A stretch of 42,541 nt of DNA. Source: a virus. The stretch's first letter is position 1; every line of letters starts with the position of its first letter. The DNA is taken from IMG/VR virus record IMGVR_UViG_3300020183_000164, positions 1 to 42,541 of that record; one strand, 5' to 3'. Positions 20,475 to 27,190 of this stretch are shown here, piece by piece. Position numbers and translations under genes: made by a program. The notes under the pieces were generated by a model. That model had not been told where the DNA came from. It searched no databases and saw only the letters and a program-made list of their open reading frames with translations.

Positions 20475-21411
20475 AGGCGATGACAGAATCTGCCGCCCGT
20501 CTGAGGCAATTGGTCTGATTGACCGATCACAGAATCCAGAAACGGGCAGGCTCTTGGCACATGCAGTGGAACATCTTATGTTCTCGCATCCCTACAAGAA
20601 GTTTGATTTGGTCTTTCGTAAACACTTTATGTCTAATGGGTTTCAGGTATATGATTTCGGGCTAGAGGTTTGCAACATTAGGTTTTATAAACCCGATGGT
20701 GAAGAGCGCACTGCGTTGCAGTTGGAGTTTAGGTATAACTACAACGTGCATAGCAAAGCGCCAAAGGATTCCAAGCGTACATCTAATATCAGTAAGATCT
20801 TAGATTTGGTACGGTTGATCAAGCCTGCCAGCACCAAGGATCATGCGTCACGTTTCCATGTAGAAGAATTAATTGAAGAAACCACTAAGTTTGCGGCACA
20901 CAAGCGAGATTTTGATCGGGTGTTTTCAAATATCGCCTATGACAACGTGGAGACCAATATCTCACTGTTTGATGATTTACTCAATAAGCGAAATACGTCT
21001 GCGGTAGAAGCACTGCGTAATAAGTTTTACGAGAAACACAAAGCGTATGTTGCTGCTGCCGAACATAAAACACGAATGTCCCGTAACTCAGCATTGGTCA
21101 CGAAAAATCACAGTGGTGACTATCGGGTGGTGCATAGGGTTGAAACGAGCAAAGATCGAGAGGCAGTAAAAGCGAACTACGTCATGGTTGACTATGCAAG
21201 GAAAGACGATATCCCCCCAAACATCTACGGCAAACTATGCTTGCTTGAGATTGCGGATCAAAATGATGGGAATACGCATGAAGTCGAAGGTGTCGGTCAA
21301 GTGGTAAAGCATGGTACGGTTGGTTCCGTGTATACTATTATTGGTGAGGACTTAGAGGGGCCTCCCATAAGTGGTGACGCCGGAACGCATAGTCAAATCG
21401 AAAGTAACTAA
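20464..21411 (+). CDS. Conserved protein of unknown function after AAA+/VWA cassette
   Basis: A 315-aa protein starting at ATG 20464, 8 nt after GGAG. It has mixed alpha/beta content, with a basic middle (KAPKDSKRTSNISKILDLVRLIKP) and helices to about residue 200, then a strand-rich C-terminal domain. No domain is recognised. It is close to the cassette but separated by a motif-bearing start region, so it may be a fourth component or the first gene of the nuclease unit. The downstream nuclease gene overlaps its end by 41 nt. Confidence 0.75.
   Translation: MLQIGDDRICRPSEAIGLIDRSQNPETGRLLAHAVEHLMFSHPYKKFDLVFRKHFMSNGFQVYDFGLEVCNIRFYKPDGEERTALQLEFRYNYNVHSKAPKDSKRTSNISKILDLVRLIKPASTKDHASRFHVEELIEETTKFAAHKRDFDRVFSNIAYDNVETNISLFDDLLNKRNTSAVEALRNKFYEKHKAYVAAAEHKTRMSRNSALVTKNHSGDYRVVHRVETSKDREAVKANYVMVDYARKDDIPPNIYGKLCLLEIADQNDGNTHEVEGVGQVVKHGTVGSVYTIIGEDLEGPPISGDAGTHSQIESN
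21103..21123 (+). promoter_or_regulatory. Dispersed palindromic motif, site 15 (intragenic)
   Basis: AAAAATCACAGTGGTGACTA, within the unknown gene at 20464. Confidence 0.4.
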
Positions 21412-21667
21412 ACTTCTTACGGAGAGGGGGGCCTATTGGTTCTACCCGGTGGCATCGGGTTATGGGTCAGCAGGCATCCCCGACATCGTTTGTTGTTATA
21501 GAGGGAGGTTCGTTGGCATTGAGTGCAAGGCAGGCAGCGGCAAGACTACTGCATTACAGGAAAATAACTTAGAGCGTATTAGGCAGTGCAGTGGCTTTGC
21601 CCTTGTCGTTCGTGAGGATCTCACGGAACTTATTGCGCTTTTGGAACTCATAGATTCACAGGCATGA
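21371..21667 (+). CDS. VRR-NUC domain nuclease
   Basis: A 98-aa protein with the compact VRR-NUC form of the PD-(D/E)xK fold: a GSAGIPDIV block with the catalytic Asp (D38), GIECKAG with E51 and K53, and a Gln/Asn-containing helix (LQENNLERI, 62-70). Phage versions cut branched DNA such as Holliday junctions and act in recombination or before packaging. The start is GTG at 21371 (or 21374), as no in-frame ATG exists. It overlaps the upstream gene by 41 nt with only a distant GAGGGG, suggesting coupling. Confidence 0.85.
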   Translation: MVTPERIVKSKVTKLLTERGAYWFYPVASGYGSAGIPDIVCCYRGRFVGIECKAGSGKTTALQENNLERIRQCSGFALVVREDLTELIALLELIDSQA

Positions 21668-21677
21668 ACCCCGGGAT

Positions 21678-21693
21678 AATCACATTGTGATTT
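21678..21693 (+). promoter_or_regulatory. Dispersed palindromic motif, site 16
   Basis: AATCACA-T-TGTGATT, perfect 7-bp arms with a 1-base centre, in the gap before the AT-hook gene. Confidence 0.6.
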
Positions 21694-21732
21694 CCCCCCG
21701 CAACCAAATTTGCTCTATCCCTGAAAATACAG

Positions 21733-21760
21733 GGAACTTTTTCTCTCCAAGTTAGTCCCA
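21733..21760 (+). promoter_or_regulatory. Weak sigma-E-like promoter overlapping a terminator
   Basis: GGAACTT (21733-21739), 16 bp, TCCCA (21756-21760). The -10-like part is also the left arm of the following terminator, so initiation would fall within the terminator sequence and skip it. Confidence 0.3.
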
Positions 21761-21781
21761 CCCTAGCGGTGGGATTTTTTT
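21756..21781 (+). terminator. Rho-independent terminator
   Basis: TCCCACC and GGTGGGA form a 7-bp stem around CTAGC, followed by seven T. It ends the unit that includes the VRR-NUC gene. Confidence 0.9.
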
Positions 21782-21792
21782 GCCCACAGGAT

Positions 21793-21827
21793 GCCGGGGT
21801 AGTCCCGGCTTGAGACCCGTTCCCGGG
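21793..21827. repeat. Leader hairpin and inverted copy of the early leader repeat core
   Basis: GCCGGG and CCCGGC form a 6-bp hairpin (21793-21809). GAGACCCGTTCCCGGG (21812-21827) is the exact reverse complement of 13414-13429. Both lie in the leader of the AT-hook gene. Confidence 0.55.
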
Positions 21828-21847
21828 ATTAATATAGGAGAAATGGA

Positions 21848-22129
21848 ATGAATAAAAATATGGATAGGTTGGGCTTAACGGAAAAGTTATTGCATTTTAT
21901 GGTTGAGGAAGTTGATCGTATGCGGGATTCGGTTAACGATTTAAACGATGAGATTGACTACAAGGATCGACTTCTTTTTGAAAAAGCCGAGATCATTAAG
22001 ATGTTAGGCCATCAACTCAAGGGTGCGCCCAAAAAGCGGGGACGACCCAAGAAAGTCACAGATGTGATTTCCCCGGTAAAGCGTGGCCCGGGCCGTCCAA
22101 AGGGTAGTAAAAAAGGGAAATCTGCGTGA
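21848..22129 (+). CDS. AT-hook DNA-binding protein
   Basis: A 93-aa protein with a helical, coiled-coil-like N-terminus (about residues 5-55) and a basic tail holding two AT-hook cores, KKRGRPKK (about 62-69) and RGPGRPKGSKK (about 80-90). AT-hooks grip the minor groove of AT-rich DNA. Its likely target in this genome is the AT-rich stretch at 13.5-13.8 kb, and it may act as an origin or architectural protein. The start follows TAGGAGAAATGGA. It has its own unit after a terminator, and it contains motif site 17 between the hooks. Confidence 0.8.
   Translation: MNKNMDRLGLTEKLLHFMVEEVDRMRDSVNDLNDEIDYKDRLLFEKAEIIKMLGHQLKGAPKKRGRPKKVTDVISPVKRGPGRPKGSKKGKSA
22052..22070 (+). promoter_or_regulatory. 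Dispersed palindromic motif, site 17 (last copy)
   Basis: AAAGTCACAGATGTGATTT, inside the AT-hook gene. I saw no further clear copies to the right. Confidence 0.5.
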
Positions 22130-22165
22130 TAACTCAGATGGGAGCGCATCATTTTTAATCGGGCT

Positions 22166-22624
22166 ATGAACCTAGACACAATCTTCAAAATCTTACCGGA
22201 CGGGGTTTTATGTAGAGAACTAAAACTTCTTTACATAAGCGGCAGGCTTTTTGAATCATTAGAAGGCAGAGACATAAACAAAATGCCCCTCACAAAAATA
22301 GAAAAGATGTTTCTTAAATGGGCTATGAAACAGTGGAAAAAGTCCGAACAAGTAAAACAGTACGTGCAAGACCGAGAGGCCATGAAACTTTGGGCGACTA
22401 GAGTTGCCATAACAGGAGAAGACAATGAGCGAGAAGCAGTTTTTCCAACCTATCCAGCATTTTCAATCCCCGACTCATCCTGCATCCCTCCATCCATCAG
22501 GGCTAACGTGGGAGAGGTGGGAGTGGCCGTTCAAAACTCCACAAGAACGAGAGATTGTGGCGAAGTATTTCAGGCGTACGAAGGGTACAACCGAGAAAAG
22601 AAAAAAGCAGAGAGTGCTGAATAA
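22166..22624 (+). CDS. Small protein of unknown function, long overlap with next gene
   Basis: A 152-aa frame with a weak binding site. The first 86 residues are helical and convincing (KIEKMFLKWAMKQWKKSEQVKQYVQDREAMKLW). The remaining 66 residues lie opposite the better-initiated gene at 22425 in another frame and have a less regular composition. Either the two genes truly overlap by 200 nt or the true end is near 22430 and a base error extends this frame. The function is unknown. Confidence 0.5.
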   Translation: MNLDTIFKILPDGVLCRELKLLYISGRLFESLEGRDINKMPLTKIEKMFLKWAMKQWKKSEQVKQYVQDREAMKLWATRVAITGEDNEREAVFPTYPAFSIPDSSCIPPSIRANVGEVGVAVQNSTRTRDCGEVFQAYEGYNREKKKAESAE

Positions 22625-22646
22625 GGTAGGAAAGGCGCTACTATGA
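22425..22646 (+). CDS. Small protein overlapping upstream gene
   Basis: A 73-aa protein with an excellent start (AGGAG 7 nt before ATG 22425). The N-terminus is rich in Gln, His, Pro and Trp (HPSGLTWERWEWPFKTP) and the C-terminus is basic (RRTKGTTEKRKKQR). It ends within the start of the next gene. The function is unknown. Confidence 0.6.
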   Translation: MSEKQFFQPIQHFQSPTHPASLHPSGLTWERWEWPFKTPQEREIVAKYFRRTKGTTEKRKKQRVLNKVGKALL

Positions 22647-23116
22647 AAACTTTAACCCAAGCACGCAGGGAGTACGCAATAGTACTCAAAAACGATGGGG
22701 GTCGATGCCCCTGTTGTAAACGTTGGGGGAAAATTAATGGTTATCAAGTCACTAGCACACAAACCCGAGGAATGATTTGGATGATAAAACGTTTTCGTAA
22801 AAACGAGTGGATTGATTTAGGCAGGGCTCCAAAATGGATACTCAGAGCGAAAACTATGTCTATACTTCAACATTGGAAGTTGTTAGAACGAAAGGCCAAA
22901 GGTGTTGATGAAGATAAGCGTGGGTCTGGGTTTTGGCGGCTTACAGAAAAGGGGCGCGACTTTGTTCGTAAAAAAACTACCATACCTAAATACGCATTTG
23001 TGTTCGATAACCGTGTAATTAAGTTCTCCTCACAGCGTGTGGACGTTTTAACATCACTGGGTAAGAAGTTTTCTTATAGCGAACTTATGAGTACGAGAAT
23101 GACGAGTCACCAATGA
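22643..23116 (+). CDS. Zinc-finger / winged-helix-like phage protein
   Basis: A 157-aa protein. GGRCPCCKRWGKI (about 19-31) looks like half of a zinc site. The middle (LRAKTMSILQHWKLLER, then GSGFWRLTEKGRDFVRKK) follows a winged-helix pattern in which FWRLTEKGRDFV forms the wing and last helix. IPKYAFVFDNRVIKF and FSYSELM complete a family pattern I recall from many phages without a defined role. DNA binding is inferred. Confidence 0.75.
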   Translation: MKTLTQARREYAIVLKNDGGRCPCCKRWGKINGYQVTSTQTRGMIWMIKRFRKNEWIDLGRAPKWILRAKTMSILQHWKLLERKAKGVDEDKRGSGFWRLTEKGRDFVRKKTTIPKYAFVFDNRVIKFSSQRVDVLTSLGKKFSYSELMSTRMTSHQ

Positions 23117-23316
23117 AAGACTTAATTGACTTCAAAAAAATATGGACATGGTGCGTAGAACGATGGAAAACATCCTTTGGTTGCATCGTGCTTATCCTTG
23201 TGGCTTTTGCGTTGGGTGTTGTATGGGAATCAAAACAAATTACTGAGGACTGCCGATTCATGGGATCGTTTCGTGATGGAACGCAGACCTATAACTGCCA
23301 GCCGAGAGTGAGATGA
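23113..23316 (+). CDS. Small single-pass membrane protein
   Basis: A 67-aa protein overlapping its neighbours by 4 nt at both ends. One hydrophobic helix (CIVLILVAFALGVVW, about residues 24-38) is flanked by a basic N-terminus (inside) and a C-terminal part with two Cys that would lie outside. Together with the next gene it forms a pair of small membrane proteins, a possible lysis or spanin-type pair. No family match is recognised. Confidence 0.65.
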   Translation: MKDLIDFKKIWTWCVERWKTSFGCIVLILVAFALGVVWESKQITEDCRFMGSFRDGTQTYNCQPRVR

Positions 23317-23537
23317 GCGAAAGACTAATAAAATATATCTTGGTGCTTGCAATACTGGGGGTGCTTTACGTGATGCTGCAGGAGTCGTACGAGCGTCAAT
23401 ATCAAACAGGTTTGCGAGAAGGCAGAGCGATGGCACTAAAGACCAACCCGCCAAGCGAAGAACTTGAGATGGTGTGCGCTGGCCTGTGGGTTGGGGAGCA
23501 AAACAAGAAGTATTGGAAGAAAACAAATGCCAATTAA
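23313..23537 (+). CDS. Small membrane-anchored protein
   Basis: A 74-aa protein with an N-terminal anchor (YILVLAILGVLYVML, about residues 8-22) followed by a helical, charged ectodomain with one Cys. It lacks a lipobox, so it is not an outer-membrane spanin. It is coupled to the preceding membrane protein gene by a 4-nt overlap. A role in lysis or membrane change is possible but unproven. Confidence 0.65.
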   Translation: MSERLIKYILVLAILGVLYVMLQESYERQYQTGLREGRAMALKTNPPSEELEMVCAGLWVGEQNKKYWKKTNAN

Positions 23538-23730
23538 TATCACCCCCGAATACAAAAAAATTTGGGAATACTTCATCAAAAGAAAAACTCCGGTGACAGT
23601 TAAACAAGCAATAAAGGCTCTCCGTATAAGCGAAACACATGCAAAACGAGCGTTAGAGTATTTTGTGTTTGCCGAATTAGCAGATAGAATACAGAGCGGA
23701 AGAACTAATTCTTACAGGATAAGAGAATGA
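23527..23730 (+). CDS. Small winged-helix-like protein
   Basis: A 67-aa protein; ATG 23527 is chosen because the longer frame lies within the previous gene. KRKTPVTVKQAIKALRISETHAKRALEYFVFAELADRI followed by a short wing (SGRTNSYRI) fits a minimal winged-helix DNA-binding fold. It may be a regulator. It overlaps the next gene by 4 nt. Confidence 0.65.
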   Translation: MPINITPEYKKIWEYFIKRKTPVTVKQAIKALRISETHAKRALEYFVFAELADRIQSGRTNSYRIRE

Positions 23731-24359
23731 ACGAGACAGAAGAAAAAAGCCCTTACACCTTTACAACCGATTGGTTTTCTTGGGCTCCTCCAGTATGGTC
23801 TCAGATCATTCACCAACTTCCAGACCGTAAAAGATTTTTAGAGATAGGCTCTTTTGAAGGCCGCAGCAGTGTGTGGCTTATTGAAAATGCCATTGACGAA
23901 GGTGGCGATCTTTTTTGCATCGACACATGGGAGGGTGGCGAAGAACATAAAGCGCAAGGCCACGACATGGGGGAGGTAGAGGATCGGTTCCATGCGAACG
24001 TCACAACTGCCTTGGCCCGTGCCTACCCCAAAAAAATAAACGTGCAGTCTTTCCGCGACACGTCACTAAACGCCTTATCCGCACTGCTCTCGACTACCCC
24101 CGACTCTCGGGAGCCTTTTGACTTTATCTATATTGATGGGTCTCATCAAGCCCCCGATGTTATGACCGATGCCTGCCTGTGCTGGCCTTTGCTTAAAGTC
24201 GGAGGGGTTATCGTGTTTGATGACTATGGGTGGGGAGAGCCGATACCGCCAACGCACAAACCCAAACTCGCAATAGATGCTTTTGTTGAGATATACAAAG
24301 AACGCCTGCACCTGATTCACAAATCGTATCAACTTATCATCCAAAAAATGAGGGATTAA
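23727..24359 (+). CDS. Class I SAM-dependent methyltransferase
   Basis: A 210-aa protein with a Methyltransf_24-type Rossmann fold: motif I FLEIGSFEGRSSVW (37-50), motif II acidic end CIDTWEGG (64-71), FDFIYIDGSH (131-140) and GGVIVFDDYGWG (159-170). The family acts mostly on sugars or small molecules rather than DNA bases, and no NPPY/DPPY motif is present. The next gene is a glycosyltransferase, so both may modify one glycan or a modified base. The substrate is unknown. Confidence 0.8.
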   Translation: MNETEEKSPYTFTTDWFSWAPPVWSQIIHQLPDRKRFLEIGSFEGRSSVWLIENAIDEGGDLFCIDTWEGGEEHKAQGHDMGEVEDRFHANVTTALARAYPKKINVQSFRDTSLNALSALLSTTPDSREPFDFIYIDGSHQAPDVMTDACLCWPLLKVGGVIVFDDYGWGEPIPPTHKPKLAIDAFVEIYKERLHLIHKSYQLIIQKMRD

Positions 24360-24360
24360 C

Positions 24361-25176
24361 ATGACTGATTGGGAAGAAAAACCTATGTACCCCGAGGGTG
24401 AAGTTAAAAATATTCAAGTTAAAGACGGAGACAAACGCCCTAGCATAATGATTGCCACTCCGATGTACGGTGGCTTATGCTCGGGTCACTATGTTTCGGG
24501 TCTGTTGGGTACTTTAAACAAGATGCGAAAAGTCGGTGTGCCGGTCTATTGGGCACAGATTACCAACGAGAGTTTGATCACCCGGGGCCGCAACGAGTTA
24601 GTGCGAATCTTCTTGGAGAAAGATTTTGACTATCTGATGTTTATTGACGCTGACATATCCTTTGATGGTATGGCGGTGGCACAACTCATGGCGGCAGATC
24701 GAGACATCGTTTGTGGTATCTACCCTAAGAAAGAAATAGATTGGAAACAAGTCGCCAAGGCTGCAAAAGAAGGTAAAGATAATCTAGCCGATTACGGCGG
24801 AGCGTTTGTTTTTAATATGGAAGGTAAAGTTCAAGAGTCCGATGATGATTACGTCATCGAAGTGCGTCATGGCGGGACAGGGTTTATGTTAATCAAACGT
24901 CACGTGTTTGAAGAACTCATGCCTCACGTGCCGCAGTACCGAGTCTCAAGCACTAAAGACCCAGAGACGGGTGAATACTATAAGCCGTTAACCTATGAGT
25001 TCTTTGCCACAAGCATTGATGATAGCGGGGCTCTGCTGTCTGAGGATTATCACTTTTGTGAGTTATGGAAAAAACATGGCGGCAAGATCTATGCCAATCC
25101 GTTCATTAAGTTAGATCATGTGGGCACTTATGTCTACACAGGCGACATTGTAAAGTCGGGTGGTAATCTTAAGTGA
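24361..25176 (+). CDS. Glycosyltransferase-like protein
   Basis: A 271-aa protein. PSIMIATPMYGGLCSGHYVSGL near the N-terminus (28-49), ITRGRNELVRIFL (73-85) and YLMFIDADISFDG (91-103) with a DxD metal site (D96, D98) give a GT-A type fold. The terminal EDYHFCELWKKHGGKIYANPFIKLDHVG is a typical acceptor-side block. I recall this protein from many phages between small genes and the polymerase. It is coupled to the polymerase gene by a 4-nt overlap. It could glycosylate DNA, a virion protein or host glycans. Confidence 0.8.
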   Translation: MTDWEEKPMYPEGEVKNIQVKDGDKRPSIMIATPMYGGLCSGHYVSGLLGTLNKMRKVGVPVYWAQITNESLITRGRNELVRIFLEKDFDYLMFIDADISFDGMAVAQLMAADRDIVCGIYPKKEIDWKQVAKAAKEGKDNLADYGGAFVFNMEGKVQESDDDYVIEVRHGGTGFMLIKRHVFEELMPHVPQYRVSSTKDPETGEYYKPLTYEFFATSIDDSGALLSEDYHFCELWKKHGGKIYANPFIKLDHVGTYVYTGDIVKSGGNLK

Positions 25177-27011
25177 GCCATGTTCTAACCATAGACTTTG
25201 AGACCTACTACGACAGAGATTTTAGTCTAACTAAATACACCACTGAGGAATACATCCGTCATCCGATGTTTGAGGTGATAGGGGTTGCCGTGCAGATTGA
25301 CAACGGCGACCCTGAGTGGTTTAGCGGATCACACAAAGAGATCCAACAGTTTCTTCTGCAGTTTAATTGGCAGAACTCTTTGGCGCTAGCACACAATGCG
25401 ATGTTTGATGCGGCGATTCTTAATTGGATCTTTGATATAACTCCCAAGGGTTGGCTAGACACTCTTAGCATGGCGCGACCCATTCATGGGGTGGATGCCG
25501 GTGGTTCGTTAAAAGCATTAGCCGAGCGGTACGAGTTAGGTGAAAAAGGCACAGAAGTTGTGAACGCCTTGGGTAAACGGCGGGCATTGTTTGATGCGTA
25601 CGAGTTGGCTAGATACGGCGAGTATTGCAGAAACGATGTGGCCCTTACCTACAAACTGTTTAACTTGCTTAAACAAAAAGGGTTTCCTGTCAAGGAACTC
25701 AAACTAATCGACCTAACGATTAAGATGTTTTCTGAGCCTGTGTTAAGGCTTGACGTGCCGGTTCTGGAGAAACATCTGGTACAAGTGGTACAACGGAAGG
25801 AACAACTACTAAAAGAAGCAGAAGCCAATAAAGAAATTATCATGTCCAATGATAAGTTTGCGGCAGCCTTGACTGCTTTAGGTGTTAATCCTCCTAGAAA
25901 GAAATCACCACGCACTGGAAATATGACGTGGGCTTTCTCAAAGGTAGACGAGGATTTTAAAGCGTTACTTGAACACCCCAAGGAGGAAGTGCAGAACTTG
26001 GTCGCCGCACGGTTAGGTGTCAAGACAACGATTGAAGAAACCCGAACCCAAAGGTTTATTGATATTGGTAAGCGTGGCTCACTTCCGGTTCCCCTTAAAT
26101 ACTATGCCGCCCATACGGGCAGATGGGGTGGGTCGGATAAAGTCAACTTACAAAACTTGCCCTCCCGAGATAGTAAGTCTTTGATTAAAAAGGCAATTGT
26201 TCCGCCGCCCGGCTTTACTTTAATTGACTCTGACTCCTCACAGATTGAGGCACGAACCCTAGCGTGGCTCTCCCAACAGGAAGATTTGATCAAGGCATTT
26301 GCGAACGGCGAGGATGTCTACAAGATTATGGCGGGAAAGATCTATAACAAACCCGTAGAAGAAATAACCAAAGACGAGCGATTCTTTGGCAAGACGGTGA
26401 TTCTTGGTGCTGGCTACGGCATGGGGGCTAAGAAGTTCCATTTGATGCTCCGTTTACAGAACATAAACATTAGTGATTCAGAAGCCGAACGTATAATAAC
26501 AATTTATAGAACGACTTACCCACGTATCTCTAACCTTTGGACGCAAGGCAACGATGCATTAGGCTCCATGCTGACGGGCAGTAAAAGCACTTTTGGTAAA
26601 CAGGGGGTGGTGGACGTAATTAAGGGAGGTTTCACGCTACCAAGCGATTTAAATCTTTTTTATAACAACTTATCAGTACGGACTGAGGGTTTACCCAATG
26701 GTGGCAGTCGCAACGTCTACACGTATGATTCTCGCCGGGAGAAAGGCATTTATATCTACGGCGGCAAGGTCGTGGAGAATGTGGTGCAGGCTCTTGCGCG
26801 GTGCATCATAGGTGAGCAAATGCTATTGATCGCCAAGAAATACAGGGTTGTCCTAACTGTTCACGATGCGATTATGTGTGCCGTTCCCGATGCCCAAGTC
26901 GAGGTTGCTCAATCCTATATTAATTGGTGTATGACCCAAGTGCCTGAGTGGGCGCAGGGCCTGCCCGTAGGTTGCGAAGTTAGATCAGGTAAAAGTTATG
27001 GAGATTGTTGA
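25173..27011 (+). CDS. Family A DNA polymerase with 3'-5' exonuclease
   Basis: A 612-aa replicative polymerase lacking a 5' nuclease. The exonuclease motifs are DFE (8-10), HNAMFDA (74-80) and YCRND (151-155). The polymerase motifs are SDSSQIEARTLAWL (motif A, catalytic D354), GKTVILGAGYG (motif B, K407, Y415) and TVHDA (motif C, H564-D565). Two details stand out. The position equal to E. coli Phe762 / T7 Tyr526 is Leu411, and motif C reads HDA instead of HDE, keeping the catalytic Asp. Polymerases with Leu there are common in aquatic phages and have been linked to temperate or slower lifestyles. Confidence 0.95.
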   Translation: MSHVLTIDFETYYDRDFSLTKYTTEEYIRHPMFEVIGVAVQIDNGDPEWFSGSHKEIQQFLLQFNWQNSLALAHNAMFDAAILNWIFDITPKGWLDTLSMARPIHGVDAGGSLKALAERYELGEKGTEVVNALGKRRALFDAYELARYGEYCRNDVALTYKLFNLLKQKGFPVKELKLIDLTIKMFSEPVLRLDVPVLEKHLVQVVQRKEQLLKEAEANKEIIMSNDKFAAALTALGVNPPRKKSPRTGNMTWAFSKVDEDFKALLEHPKEEVQNLVAARLGVKTTIEETRTQRFIDIGKRGSLPVPLKYYAAHTGRWGGSDKVNLQNLPSRDSKSLIKKAIVPPPGFTLIDSDSSQIEARTLAWLSQQEDLIKAFANGEDVYKIMAGKIYNKPVEEITKDERFFGKTVILGAGYGMGAKKFHLMLRLQNINISDSEAERIITIYRTTYPRISNLWTQGNDALGSMLTGSKSTFGKQGVVDVIKGGFTLPSDLNLFYNNLSVRTEGLPNGGSRNVYTYDSRREKGIYIYGGKVVENVVQALARCIIGEQMLLIAKKYRVVLTVHDAIMCAVPDAQVEVAQSYINWCMTQVPEWAQGLPVGCEVRSGKSYGDC

Positions 27012-27190
27012 TGAAGGTCGATCAGAAATTAGATTATTCAGCCCATGAATTACAGGCAAAACACCTTGTGAAGCAGGCCCACGATTTGCTTTTAAAGGGT
27101 GAATTTTTACTAGCCGCTTCCACTATTGACGTAGCGATTGTAGAATTAAGGCTCATGCGTAACGCGGTCAAAAGCCACATTAAAGAATGA
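27011..27190 (+). CDS. Small helical protein coupled to polymerase gene
   Basis: A 59-aa protein starting at ATG 27011 on the polymerase stop (TGATG), with GGAG 7 nt upstream. It looks like a two-helix protein (HELQAKHLVKQAHDLLLKGEF and STIDVAIVELRLMRNAVKSHI). It may be a polymerase accessory, from coupling only. Confidence 0.6.
   Translation: MKVDQKLDYSAHELQAKHLVKQAHDLLLKGEFLLAASTIDVAIVELRLMRNAVKSHIKE

Noticed and set aside
11871-22070. CRP/cAMP sites as explanation for the TGTGA motif
   Set aside because: CRP sites are TGTGA-N6-TCACA. Here the half-sites are in the opposite order (TCACA then TGTGA) with 1-4 bp between.
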